Notes under the pieces: model-generated
Databases searched by the model: none
The model's input: the letters and a program-made list of their open reading frames with translations, nothing else
What the model was told of the DNA's origin: nothing
Position numbers and translations under genes: made by a program
Part shown: one piece after another, positions 32,857 to 40,860 of the stretch
Position numbering within the stretch: position 1 is the stretch's first letter
Layout of the letters: each line of letters begins with the position of its first letter
NCBI GenBank assembly: GCA_902749685.1
Contig: CACVKW010000552.1
Location: 1 to 45,042 of the forward strand
Direction: 5' to 3'
Source of the DNA: Olavius sp. associated proteobacterium Delta 1
Lineage (GTDB): Bacteria; Desulfobacterota; Desulfobacteria; Desulfobacterales; JAFDCJ01
Length of the DNA: 45,042 nt

Positions 32857-33123
32857 AATATATCCCGACGCCGACAATTCAACTTTCAGTAAAAAAGGCA
32901 ATCATACTGATTACTGGTGATTGTCCACCTTTTGAAATTGAATTTCTAATACCTCACCAAAGCTCTGCCTGAATATGGTATTGATTTAAATTGGAACGCA
33001 AGGTATTTAGCTCTGACAGTGTGGGAAGTTAAGTTCTTCATTTTTCTGTACATATGGTAAAATCGGTTTACCTCTGCGCGACGATTTGCCTATCTACTTT
33101 CCGGTGAATAACAAACATTACAA

Positions 33124-33990
33124 ATGGACTTCAAACATAAACAAGTATTCCTATTACCCGGATTAATCGTACTACTGGGAATTTTGATATTTCCCATCGT
33201 CTTTACGGTTCGGCTAAGCTTGTCAAGCTGGGATATCATTGTCCCAGGACTCGATTGGATCGGTATTGATAATTATATAAGATTATTTACGGACGATAGC
33301 CGGTATTGGGAAGCGCTGGTGAGACTTATCTTCTTTTCTTCAGTCACCGTTTTTCTTCAATATGTGATCGGTTTTACACTGGCCCACCTGGTTTGGAAAG
33401 AGGTTATCCTAAAACGATTTCTGCGGGTACTTTTTTTGATACCGATGATGACGACGCCGGTCATCATGACAGTTATTTGGAGAACCATTTTCCACGAATC
33501 GTTGGGGCCGGTGAATGATATCCTGAGCTATTTTGGTGTTGCTTATATTCCATGGCTAACGGATGAAAGTTGGGGAAAACTCAGTGTGATTATTGTTGAA
33601 GTCTGGCAATGGACACCGTTCATGTTCTTACTGCTGCTGGCCGGCTTGTTGTCGTTACCCAAAGAACCTTATTTAGCTGCTGCAATCGATGGCGCCGGAT
33701 CGGTGAGAACCTTTTTTTATGTGACGTTTCCATTAATGGCACCGATATCTATCGGGGCCATCATTATCAGGGTGATTGAAGCGTCCAAGATTTTAGATAC
33801 AGTCTATGTTTTGACGTCCGGTGGACCTGGAACGGCAACGGAAACGTCCAGTTTTTATATTTACATCAAAGGATTGAGGGAATTCCAGCTGGGATATTCA
33901 GCAACCATGTCATTCACCTATCTAATTATCATGATTATCAGCTTGACGATTATCGCTAAACTCTTGCACCGTTTATTGATCAAAACCTAA
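33124..33990 (+). CDS. glpP: ABC permease, GlpP-like
   Basis: 288 aa, six membrane spans, MalF-type family of binding-protein-dependent permeases. The EAA loop is EPYLAAAIDGAGSVRTFFYVTFPLM (about 183-207). With the second permease it forms the channel of the polyol importer. The gene name follows from the two ATPases of GlpS/GlpT type in the same operon rather than from the permease itself. No strong ribosome site before the ATG. Confidence 0.7.
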   Translation: MDFKHKQVFLLPGLIVLLGILIFPIVFTVRLSLSSWDIIVPGLDWIGIDNYIRLFTDDSRYWEALVRLIFFSSVTVFLQYVIGFTLAHLVWKEVILKRFLRVLFLIPMMTTPVIMTVIWRTIFHESLGPVNDILSYFGVAYIPWLTDESWGKLSVIIVEVWQWTPFMFLLLLAGLLSLPKEPYLAAAIDGAGSVRTFFYVTFPLMAPISIGAIIIRVIEASKILDTVYVLTSGGPGTATETSSFYIYIKGLREFQLGYSATMSFTYLIIMIISLTIIAKLLHRLLIKT

Positions 33991-33999
33991 AGCGTTACG

Positions 34000-34848
34000 A
34001 TGAAAAGTCTTTACTATATAATTAAATACACATTTATCACCCTTTGGTCTGTTTTTGTGATCTCTCCCTTTTTGTGGGCGTTATCCACGTCCTTCAAAAA
34101 TGCAAACGCTGTTACAGGTGGTGCGACCTATATTCCATGGCTCCAATTCCAACCAACAATGGAAGGCTGGCGGGTGCTGGTAAAAAGTGGCGGTCAAGGC
34201 GGTATCGACATTATCGCGCCTTATATAAACAGCATCGTGGTGACCATGTCAGCAAGCGTGATCAGCCTTACTTTAGGCACATTGGCAGCATATTCATTGT
34301 CACGATTCACCTTCAAAGTCGGTTTTATTAAGAACAATGACATCACCTTCTTTTTCATTTCCCAGAGAATTATGCCTCCCATTGTGTTGTCTATTCCGTT
34401 TTTTATTATGTTGAGTAAATTCGGATTACTGGACAGTTTGCCGGGTCTTGTCATTGTTTACGTGGCCCTGTTGATGCCAATTGCTGTTTGGATCATGGTC
34501 GATTTTTTTAACGGTGTCCCCAGAGAGATCGATGAAACAGCGCTGATTGACGGTTGTAATCCGTTCCAGGCCTTTTACAAGGTTGTGCTGCCAAATTCCA
34601 TACCGGGCTTAATTGTAGCTTTTCTATTTTGTATCATCTTTGGCTGGAACGACTTCTTTTTTGCTTTCGTTCTAACCTTCACTAAAGTTCAGTTGATACC
34701 AGTGGCCATCGTAGCCTTAAATTCGTCTGTCACTCCCTGGTGGAGCCTATCTGCCTCCGCATTAGTTTCGGTCGCACCTTTGGTCATCATCGCCTTCATT
34801 GTGGAACGCTACCTGTCCAAGGGAAATTTGTCAGGTGCCTTAAAGTAA
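34000..34848 (+). CDS. glpQ: ABC permease, GlpQ-like
   Basis: 282 aa, MalG-type permease with six spans. The EAA loop is REIDETALIDGCNPFQAFYKVVLPN and the C-terminal ERYLSKGNLSGALK tail is typical of the family (YLVRGLTAGAVK in MalG). It begins 9 nt after the first permease. Gene name by context, as for its partner. Confidence 0.72.
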   Translation: MKSLYYIIKYTFITLWSVFVISPFLWALSTSFKNANAVTGGATYIPWLQFQPTMEGWRVLVKSGGQGGIDIIAPYINSIVVTMSASVISLTLGTLAAYSLSRFTFKVGFIKNNDITFFFISQRIMPPIVLSIPFFIMLSKFGLLDSLPGLVIVYVALLMPIAVWIMVDFFNGVPREIDETALIDGCNPFQAFYKVVLPNSIPGLIVAFLFCIIFGWNDFFFAFVLTFTKVQLIPVAIVALNSSVTPWWSLSASALVSVAPLVIIAFIVERYLSKGNLSGALK

Positions 34849-34853
34849 ATAAA

Positions 34854-35927
34854 ATGACTCTTATTGCCAAAAATATTACCTACAGACCTGACGAAGAATT
34901 TCATCTCAATGATATTTCGTTTGAGATGAATAAAGGTGAGCTCTATACCCTTTTAGGAAGAACATTATCCGGAAAAACAACCCTGCTCAAAACCATTGCA
35001 GGACTCCAGCCATTTGATAGTGGCGTTTTGCTTTATGATGATCAACGATTTGACAAACTTCCTGTATGGCAAAGAAATGTGGCAATGGTTTATCAACAAT
35101 TTGTCAACTATCCGCATTTAACGGTTTATGAAAACATCGCCTTCCCCTTGAAGCAGCGAAAACTGGCCGCCCGTTCAATTGATGAGCAAGTACGTCAATC
35201 GATAAAAACGGTGGGACTAGGCGGTTTTGAAAACCGGAAAATACAAGAGTTATCAGGAGGAGAGCAACAAAGGGTTGCCTTAGCCAGGTCCTTTGCCAAA
35301 AAAGCTCGAATCATGCTTCTGGATGAACCCTTGGTCAATTTGGACTACAAATTAAGGGAACAGTTACGGGATGAGTTTAAAAACCTTTTCTCAGCTGAAC
35401 TATCTTCTGAATCCATCCTGATTTATTCCAGCACGGACCCGCTCGAAGCGATGCAGTTAAATGGTCACACTATCGTCATGGATGAGGGGCGAATTCTGCA
35501 ACATTCAGGCGCTAAGGACGTGTTTGAAAATCCGGCAACGATTAAAGTGGCTGAAATCACGAATGACCCGGTCATGAACACGATGAGTGGCAGCATTTCA
35601 GAGCAAGAAATTGTTATTAATAGCGATTTTAAACTGAAGCTACCGGATCATTTTAAAAATTTATCGCTGGGTTCATACATTTTTGGCATAAGGGCAGCAG
35701 AGCTTACCATTCATGAAAACGGCATTCCATTCACCCTTGAATTCTCAGAAATTAGCGGCTCGGAGACTTTCCTGCATCTTGAAAATAATGGTGTTTCGCT
35801 TGTGGCGCTTATGGAAGATTTCGTCGCTATTGATGCACATCAGAAGCTGATGATTGATATCAATGTTGATCAAATGTACGCCTTTGATATGGAATGTCAA
35901 TTAGTAAAGTCACCATTTCAAGAGTAA
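34854..35927 (+). CDS. glpS: ABC ATPase, GlpS-like
   Basis: 357 aa from MTLIAKNITY, 5 nt after the second permease; a longer frame from 34740 overlaps that permease and is rejected. Walker A is GRTLSGKT (35-42), the TLSGKT form I recall from rhizobial GlpS (GPTLSGKT). RNVAMVYQQFVNYPHLTVYENIAFPL, signature LSGGEQQRVALARS (133-146) and LLDEPLVNLDYKLREQLRDE match GlpS closely. The H-loop His is replaced by Ser (IYSSTDPLEAM), so ATP hydrolysis at this site may be weak. The C-terminal OB-like domain has TOBE-type sequence. Confidence 0.82.
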   Translation: MTLIAKNITYRPDEEFHLNDISFEMNKGELYTLLGRTLSGKTTLLKTIAGLQPFDSGVLLYDDQRFDKLPVWQRNVAMVYQQFVNYPHLTVYENIAFPLKQRKLAARSIDEQVRQSIKTVGLGGFENRKIQELSGGEQQRVALARSFAKKARIMLLDEPLVNLDYKLREQLRDEFKNLFSAELSSESILIYSSTDPLEAMQLNGHTIVMDEGRILQHSGAKDVFENPATIKVAEITNDPVMNTMSGSISEQEIVINSDFKLKLPDHFKNLSLGSYIFGIRAAELTIHENGIPFTLEFSEISGSETFLHLENNGVSLVALMEDFVAIDAHQKLMIDINVDQMYAFDMECQLVKSPFQE

Positions 35928-35931
35928 CACA

Positions 35932-37005
35932 ATGGCAAAAATTGAATTAAAAGAAGTCGCCCACACCTATCATCCCCAAGCTGAGCAAATAGACTATGCC
36001 CTGAAACCATTCAGCATCACCTGGAATGATGGCCACAGATATGCTGTTTTAGGGCCTTCTGGCTGCGGAAAAACCACCATGCTCAATATCATGTCTGGTA
36101 TTGTCACACCTTATAGTGGCCGTATTCTATTTGATGGCGTAGATGTGACACAAAAGCCGACAGCTTCCAGAAATATTGCTCAAGTTTTTCAGTTTCCGGT
36201 AATCTATCATACGATGACCGTCGAACAGAATCTCGCCTTTCCTTTGATTTGCAGAAAGGTGAGTAGCGACATCATAAAAAAGAAAGTATACGAAGTGGCA
36301 GAGACCTTAAATCTCCACCACCATCTAACGAAATCCGCAAAAAAGTTAACTGCAGACCAAAAGCAGCTAATTTCTTTGGGGCGGGGTTTGGTGAGGGACG
36401 AAGTTTCCGCCATTTTGATGGACGAACCCCTGACCGTGATCGATCCTGATTTGAAATTCAGATTGAGAAGGACCCTGAAAGAGATCAATGAAAAATACAA
36501 AACCACCTTAATCTACGTAACCCATGATCAAAACGAAGCAATGACATTCGCTGAAAACATCGTTGTCATGGATCATGGCAGCATCGTGCAAAGCGGAAGC
36601 CCAAAAGAACTTTTCGAAAAACCCCATACCACCTTCGTAGCCTATTTCATCGGATCTCCGGCAATGAACATGTATTCCTGTTCAATCGAAAACAACAAGA
36701 TCAAGCTCGGGCAGCGAAAATTGAAACTTGATTATGACTTAAACCGGCTCAAATCCAATAATATAAAGCTTGGGATACGTTCAGAATTCATCACCCTGGG
36801 CCAGGATCAACAGGAAAACACAATTGCGTGCAACATCAAGAATGACGAGGACTTTGGCAATTATAGATTGCTTACCTGTTATTTTGATAACTTGGAAATT
36901 AAAGTAAAAATTAACAGAAAAGAGCAGATTAACGCTGATACGATTTCTTTGCACTTGCCACCAGACAAATGCTGTCTCTACGAAAACGATGTCCTGGTAA
37001 ATTAA
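35932..37005 (+). CDS. glpT: ABC ATPase, GlpT-like
   Basis: 357 aa. Walker A is GPSGCGKTT (41-49), Walker B ILMDEPLTVID (161-171) and H-loop YVTHDQNEAMTFAE. RNIAQVFQFPVIYHTMTVEQNLAFPL and LTADQKQLISLGRGLVRDEV are nearly diagnostic of rhizobial GlpT (the glycerol ABC ATPase, not the MFS antiporter of the same name). The ABC signature LSGGQ is replaced by LTADQ (139-143), while the partner GlpS keeps LSGGE, so the pair is asymmetric. It starts 4 nt after the GlpS-like gene. Confidence 0.85.
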   Translation: MAKIELKEVAHTYHPQAEQIDYALKPFSITWNDGHRYAVLGPSGCGKTTMLNIMSGIVTPYSGRILFDGVDVTQKPTASRNIAQVFQFPVIYHTMTVEQNLAFPLICRKVSSDIIKKKVYEVAETLNLHHHLTKSAKKLTADQKQLISLGRGLVRDEVSAILMDEPLTVIDPDLKFRLRRTLKEINEKYKTTLIYVTHDQNEAMTFAENIVVMDHGSIVQSGSPKELFEKPHTTFVAYFIGSPAMNMYSCSIENNKIKLGQRKLKLDYDLNRLKSNNIKLGIRSEFITLGQDQQENTIACNIKNDEDFGNYRLLTCYFDNLEIKVKINRKEQINADTISLHLPPDKCCLYENDVLVN

Positions 37006-37089
37006 AAAAATCAGACTTCTTTACGCTAAACCAATCAGGCCCTGAGAGGATTACGATTACTATAATAAGACAAACTGAAGGAGGCGATC

Positions 37090-38412
37090 ATGTCCAAACC
37101 AAAAGTGGCCATTGTTAAAACAGGTGATTTGAAAGGCAACTCCGAATTTCTGGGCGGGAAATTTGTTCGATATGACGAAGATATCGCACAGCTCAAGGAA
37201 AAAATTGCGGAGACCATTGCCCTCTCAGTGGGTAGTATCGACAGTATCATTAAGGAAGGTGAGACGGTCCTGATCAAACCGAACCTTGCCTTTCAGGCAC
37301 CCCCCGAAAGCTTTTCGGTTGTCGACCCGCGCGTGATCGAGGCCGTGGTGAGCTACCTCAAGGAAAACTCAAAGGCCAAAGAAGTCTGGGTAGGCGACAA
37401 TCCTTCCCTCGGCCAGCATGTCGGCAAAGCCCGTCCGGCTTTTGAGATGGCGGGTATGCGCGCCGCCGCCGAGCGGGGCGGTGCCGACCGGGTCATTTTC
37501 TTTGACGAAGAGGAACTGGCCGACGTGGCAATACAAGGTGCCAAATTATACCGACAGGCTAAAATCTATAAACCCCTGCTGGATGCCGACCGCGTAATTA
37601 ATTTGCCTAAAATGAAAACCCATCTGGCAGGAACCGTTACCCTGGGGATCAAAAACTGGCAGGGCATCATTCCCAATGTTCACCCCAGCGGGGAGCAGCA
37701 GGACGTCCATCGCCTGGACCTGGGCCAGAAGTGTGCTGACCTGCTGCGGGTTCGGGAGGCCGACCTGACGCTGGTCGACGGCATCATTGCCATGGAGGGT
37801 CAGGGACCGCACGCCGGCACACCGCTTGAAATGAATCTGTTGATTGCCGGCTCGCAGACGGTGGCAGTGGATGCCGTGACGGCATACGTCATGGGGTTTG
37901 AAACCATCGAAGTACCGGCCATTCGCATTGCGGCTACCGAAGGGTTAGGGGTCAGGGAAATCGATAAGATCGAGATCGTGGGGACAGCGGTTGCAGAAGT
38001 GCGCACTTTTTTCAAAAGGCCCATGAATGATCCAACGGGATTAATCCCCGGTATCCATGCCATCATGCAGCAGACCTGCCCGGGCTGCTTTGTCAATATC
38101 CGGGGTGCTTTGGACAACTTCAACAACAACGTCGACACCAAAGACTTCAGCGGCAAAGTCGGAGATATATATATTGTCGCCGGAGGTGTACCTGATTTTG
38201 AGCCGGAGCAAGTTAAGGATAAACATCTGTTTGTGACCGGCAACTGCTGGAAACTTTTTCCGAGCAAGGATAAGGTCGAAGACGCGATGAAGCTGGCCAA
38301 AAAAGTCATCGAATACCCGGGCTGTGCACCGGTCTACATCTTCGCCCAGCTCAACGGTGATTTGCAGGCCCTTTATCAGGAATGCGGCGGCGTGTTGTGC
38401 CCCCTTCCCTGA
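37090..38412 (+). CDS. DUF362-domain protein
   Basis: 440 aa. The DUF362 core is recognisable from VLIKPNLAFQAPPESFSVVDP (60-80) and VINLPKMKTHLAGTVTLGIKNWQG (169-192). The C-terminal part has a CPGC pair (Cys330, Cys333) and further cysteines near the end, perhaps for a metal or iron-sulfur centre. The function of DUF362 proteins is unknown to me; they are frequent in anaerobic Desulfobacterota. GGAGG 5 nt before the ATG. It follows the ABC operon by 84 nt on the same strand. Confidence 0.8.
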   Translation: MSKPKVAIVKTGDLKGNSEFLGGKFVRYDEDIAQLKEKIAETIALSVGSIDSIIKEGETVLIKPNLAFQAPPESFSVVDPRVIEAVVSYLKENSKAKEVWVGDNPSLGQHVGKARPAFEMAGMRAAAERGGADRVIFFDEEELADVAIQGAKLYRQAKIYKPLLDADRVINLPKMKTHLAGTVTLGIKNWQGIIPNVHPSGEQQDVHRLDLGQKCADLLRVREADLTLVDGIIAMEGQGPHAGTPLEMNLLIAGSQTVAVDAVTAYVMGFETIEVPAIRIAATEGLGVREIDKIEIVGTAVAEVRTFFKRPMNDPTGLIPGIHAIMQQTCPGCFVNIRGALDNFNNNVDTKDFSGKVGDIYIVAGGVPDFEPEQVKDKHLFVTGNCWKLFPSKDKVEDAMKLAKKVIEYPGCAPVYIFAQLNGDLQALYQECGGVLCPLP

Positions 38413-38435
38413 CAGACCTTGCTATAGTCTGAAAA

Positions 38436-38540
38436 AGCGAATATCGAATAATGAATGTCGAATGTCGAAGTAAGGTATTCTGTCTATTATAAAAAAGCCT
38501 GAGCAAAGCGATTCCGTCCTTCGAAATTCTGCGGTTCGCT
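38436..38540 (+). repeat. ATATCGAATRATGAATGTCGAA-type intergenic units
   Basis: gcgaatatcgaataatgaat (38438-38457) followed by gtcgaatgtcgaagtaagg has a partial inverse at 38519-38536 (ccttcgaaattctgcgg). It is a degraded member of the palindrome class seen in other gaps. The rest of 38541-38679 shows no gene. Confidence 0.4.
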
Positions 38541-38679
38541 GTTCCAACCATGTGATTTTTCATATAAGGTGTCAGGAGGACGAACATAAGAGTTGAAACC
38601 TGATCCGGCGGAACACCTGAAACCTGGAAAGCTTAAACTAAATCACCAAAGATTTTGATTTACACCCGGTGATGGATAA

Positions 38680-39378
38680 ATGATGGCTGCACAAAGACAA
38701 ACCGGCTACTGGCTGGATCTGGGGTTGACTCGGTATGCCCCGGCCTTTGGGATCCAGGAACAGATACTTCAGGCGCGTCTGGACGGACGGCTTGCGCCAA
38801 CGGTCATCCTGCAGGAAAATCTGCCGATCTTCACCATCGGCCGATCGGGCAGCCGGGATAACATTTTATCCTCGCCGCAAGATCTTGAGCAGCGCGGCAT
38901 TGAGGTGCTGGAGGTAAACCGGGGCGGTGATGTCACCTATCATGGGCCGGGCCAGCTGATCGTTTCCCCGCTGTTATACCTGGGAGATATCGGCCTGAAC
39001 GCCAATCAATACCTGCATCGGCTGGAGGACGTGCTGATTGATCTGCTGGCCGGCTATGATATTCATGCCGGCAAGAAAGCAGGTCTGCCCGGCGTCTGGC
39101 ACGGCGAAGCCAAGATCGCAGCGGTCGGAATCGCCGTGAAGCACGGCCATACGTTTCACGGCTTCTCACTGAATCTCAAGCCGGATCTGGCAGCCTTTAA
39201 CCTGATTAACCCCTGCGGCGTCAGCCAGATGCCCGTGACATCGATCCGGCAGGTATTGGGGCAGTCGCCCCCCATGGCGCAGATCAAGGCCCGACTGAGG
39301 GAGATCCTTCATAACAGCCTTGCACTTGAAACCCGAACGACCACCTGGTCGGATCTTGCACGAAATCTTAACCGCTGA
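38680..39378 (+). CDS. lipB: Octanoyltransferase LipB
   Basis: 232 aa. The LipB signature RGGDVTYHGPGQLIVSPLLYL (81-101), catalytic Lys145 (GEAKIAAVGIAV) and catalytic Cys179 (INPCGVSQMPVTSI) are all present. It transfers octanoate from acyl carrier protein to the lysine of lipoyl domains, the first step of lipoate cofactor assembly in the cytoplasm. The next gene, 243 nt downstream, encodes a free-standing lipoyl domain, a plausible direct substrate. LipA is not in the window. Two ATGs in a row at the start; weak ribosome site. Confidence 0.9.
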   Translation: MMAAQRQTGYWLDLGLTRYAPAFGIQEQILQARLDGRLAPTVILQENLPIFTIGRSGSRDNILSSPQDLEQRGIEVLEVNRGGDVTYHGPGQLIVSPLLYLGDIGLNANQYLHRLEDVLIDLLAGYDIHAGKKAGLPGVWHGEAKIAAVGIAVKHGHTFHGFSLNLKPDLAAFNLINPCGVSQMPVTSIRQVLGQSPPMAQIKARLREILHNSLALETRTTTWSDLARNLNR

Positions 39379-39387
39379 AATCTAACC

Positions 39388-39403
39388 CGGATCCGCCTGC
39401 GGC
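39388..39403. repeat. TCCGCC-TGC-GGCGGA hairpin
   Basis: A short perfect palindrome just after lipB. Similar CGCC-N-GGCG hairpins occur near 18523, 19761 and 21124. Possibly a terminator-like structure without a T tract. Confidence 0.35.
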
Positions 39404-39465
39404 GGAGAGTCAAACAGGTTGAATTAACCATTTTGGCTCTAATTAGCTGTTTAGGTTCTCCAACA

Positions 39466-39492
39466 AATGCCTAAATTTAATGTGTTCCGTCT
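39466..39492 (+). repeat. Dispersed TGCCTAAATTTAATG element, copy 4
   Basis: aaatgcctaaatttaatgtg followed by ttccgtct matches the copies at 6517 and 7923 and the inverted copy at 8098-8140. Confidence 0.45.
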
Positions 39493-39620
39493 ATTGAATA
39501 AAAAGCTTTTTCATTAAATGAAAAGAATGGACAATTAAGACTCTAAATTCGTCGCCATTCGTGCATTAGAGAGACGGACGAAAGAAATTTTCAATTTAAT
39601 AAAAACGAGGAGGATAAATC

Positions 39621-39860
39621 GTGCATTACGATATAGCAATACCGCCAACGGCCGACGGTGCCCTGGAGGTCACGGTTGTCTCATGGATAAAGGCGGCGGG
39701 TGATCAAGTTTCAAAAGGGCAGGATCTGGCCGAAGCAACGACCGAAAAAATTACCCTTTACGTCACGGCACCTGCCGACGGTACCTTAAGTGAAATCATT
39801 GTCGCAGCCGGATCGAAAGTGAAGGTCGGCACCGTAATCGGTGTGCTCGAAGGAGCATAG
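39621..39860 (+). CDS. Free-standing lipoyl-domain carrier protein
   Basis: 79 aa from GTG, with GAGGAGG 7 nt upstream. The whole protein is one lipoyl/biotinyl domain: MHYDIAIPPTADGALEVTVV start, hairpin turn ATTEKITLY with acceptor Lys43 (TEK in place of the common TDK), then APADGTLSEIIVAAGSKVKVG and GVLEG. The sequence favours lipoyl rather than biotinyl (no MKM motif). There is no E2 catalytic domain and no E1 gene in the window, so it must act with enzymes encoded elsewhere or with a system not yet recognised. LipB upstream is likely to modify it. Confidence 0.82.
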   Translation: MHYDIAIPPTADGALEVTVVSWIKAAGDQVSKGQDLAEATTEKITLYVTAPADGTLSEIIVAAGSKVKVGTVIGVLEGA

Positions 39861-39930
39861 AATTTTAGCAGTTAATTTTATGCATTTTGTGCAAATAAAC
39901 GTATTGGGATATTTTCGCTGACTTGTAATA

Positions 39931-40073
39931 ATTGAATATTTTCGATTGAATATTGAAGGTGCGCCTTGGGCGCATCAGTTTTAATAAAGACGAAGCGACG
40001 CGCTGCGCAAGCGCCTGCGCTGCGCGAGCGACATCCATAAATATTCAATTTGCAATCTTCAATTTTCAATTCC
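39931..40073. repeat. Palindrome of TTGAATATT/TTGAAAATT units, copy 2
   Basis: attgaatattttcgattgaa (39931-39950) faces atattcaatttgcaatcttc plus aattttcaatt (40041-40071). Between the arms lies a GC-rich palindrome (gcgctgcgcaagcgc region, 40000-40030). Confidence 0.6.
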
Positions 40074-40098
40074 GGCTCGTCCGGGTTAGGAGGTACGT

Positions 40099-40851
40099 AT
40101 GAGGCTGGCAGGCAAGGTGGCCCTGGTGACCGGCAGCAGCCGGGGTATTGGCCGGGAGATCGCAATGGCGATGGCGCGCGAAGGGGCCGATATCGTCATC
40201 AACTACAGTCGCAGCAAGGACGCCGCCGAGGCCGCGGCTGAAGAAATTAAACAGCTGGGACGGCAGGTGCTGGCGGTCCAGGCCAGTGTGACCGAGCGCT
40301 CCCAGGTAGAGCACTTGATCGGGTGCGCTGTTGAAAAATTCGGCCGGCTGGACGTCCTGGTAAACAATGCCGGCGGATTTCCGATAAAGCCGTTTGCCAT
40401 GGTGACCGATGATGAGTGGGATGAGGTGATGGCACTTGATCTAAAGAGCGTTTTTCTGTGCAGCCAGATCGCCCTGGTACCGATGCGCGGGCAGCGCAGC
40501 GGCACCATTGTCAACATCGCTTCCGTTTCCGGGCTGGTCGGGGCGGTGAGCATGGTACCCTATGCAGCCGCCAAGGGCGGGGTTATCGCCTTTACCAAGG
40601 CCCTCGCCCGGGAGATTGCACCCATGGGTATCACGGTAAATGCCGTCGCACCGGGAATCATCGAAACCGATACGGCATTGGATGTATTTCCGGAAACGGC
40701 GCTTAAAGCTTACACCACGTATCAGGTACCCCTCGGTCGGCTGGGATCTCCGGCCGATGTCGTCGGCCTGACCGTTTTTCTGGCTTCGGCTGAGGCCGGT
40801 TATATTACCGGCCAGGTGTATGCCGTGGACGGCGGTTATACCATGCAGTAG
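40099..40851 (+). CDS. SDR-family oxidoreductase (FabG-like)
   Basis: 250 aa classical short-chain dehydrogenase. Cofactor motif TGSSRGIG (11-18), NNAG (about 88), catalytic Ser in IVNIASVSG, and Tyr/Lys in PYAAAKGG (about 154-158) are all present, with AVDGGYTM at the end. The Arg after TGSS suggests NADP preference. It reduces a 3-oxoacyl thioester or another carbonyl; substrate unknown. TAGGAGG 5 nt before the ATG. It converges tail to tail with the dehydrogenase gene, 9 bp apart. Confidence 0.88.
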   Translation: MRLAGKVALVTGSSRGIGREIAMAMAREGADIVINYSRSKDAAEAAAEEIKQLGRQVLAVQASVTERSQVEHLIGCAVEKFGRLDVLVNNAGGFPIKPFAMVTDDEWDEVMALDLKSVFLCSQIALVPMRGQRSGTIVNIASVSGLVGAVSMVPYAAAKGGVIAFTKALAREIAPMGITVNAVAPGIIETDTALDVFPETALKAYTTYQVPLGRLGSPADVVGLTVFLASAEAGYITGQVYAVDGGYTMQ

Positions 40852-40860
40852 CGTAATCCC

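Noticed and set aside
34740..34853. N-terminal extension of the GlpS-like ATPase
   Set aside because: It overlaps the conserved end of the permease gene; family alignment starts at the ATG at 34854.
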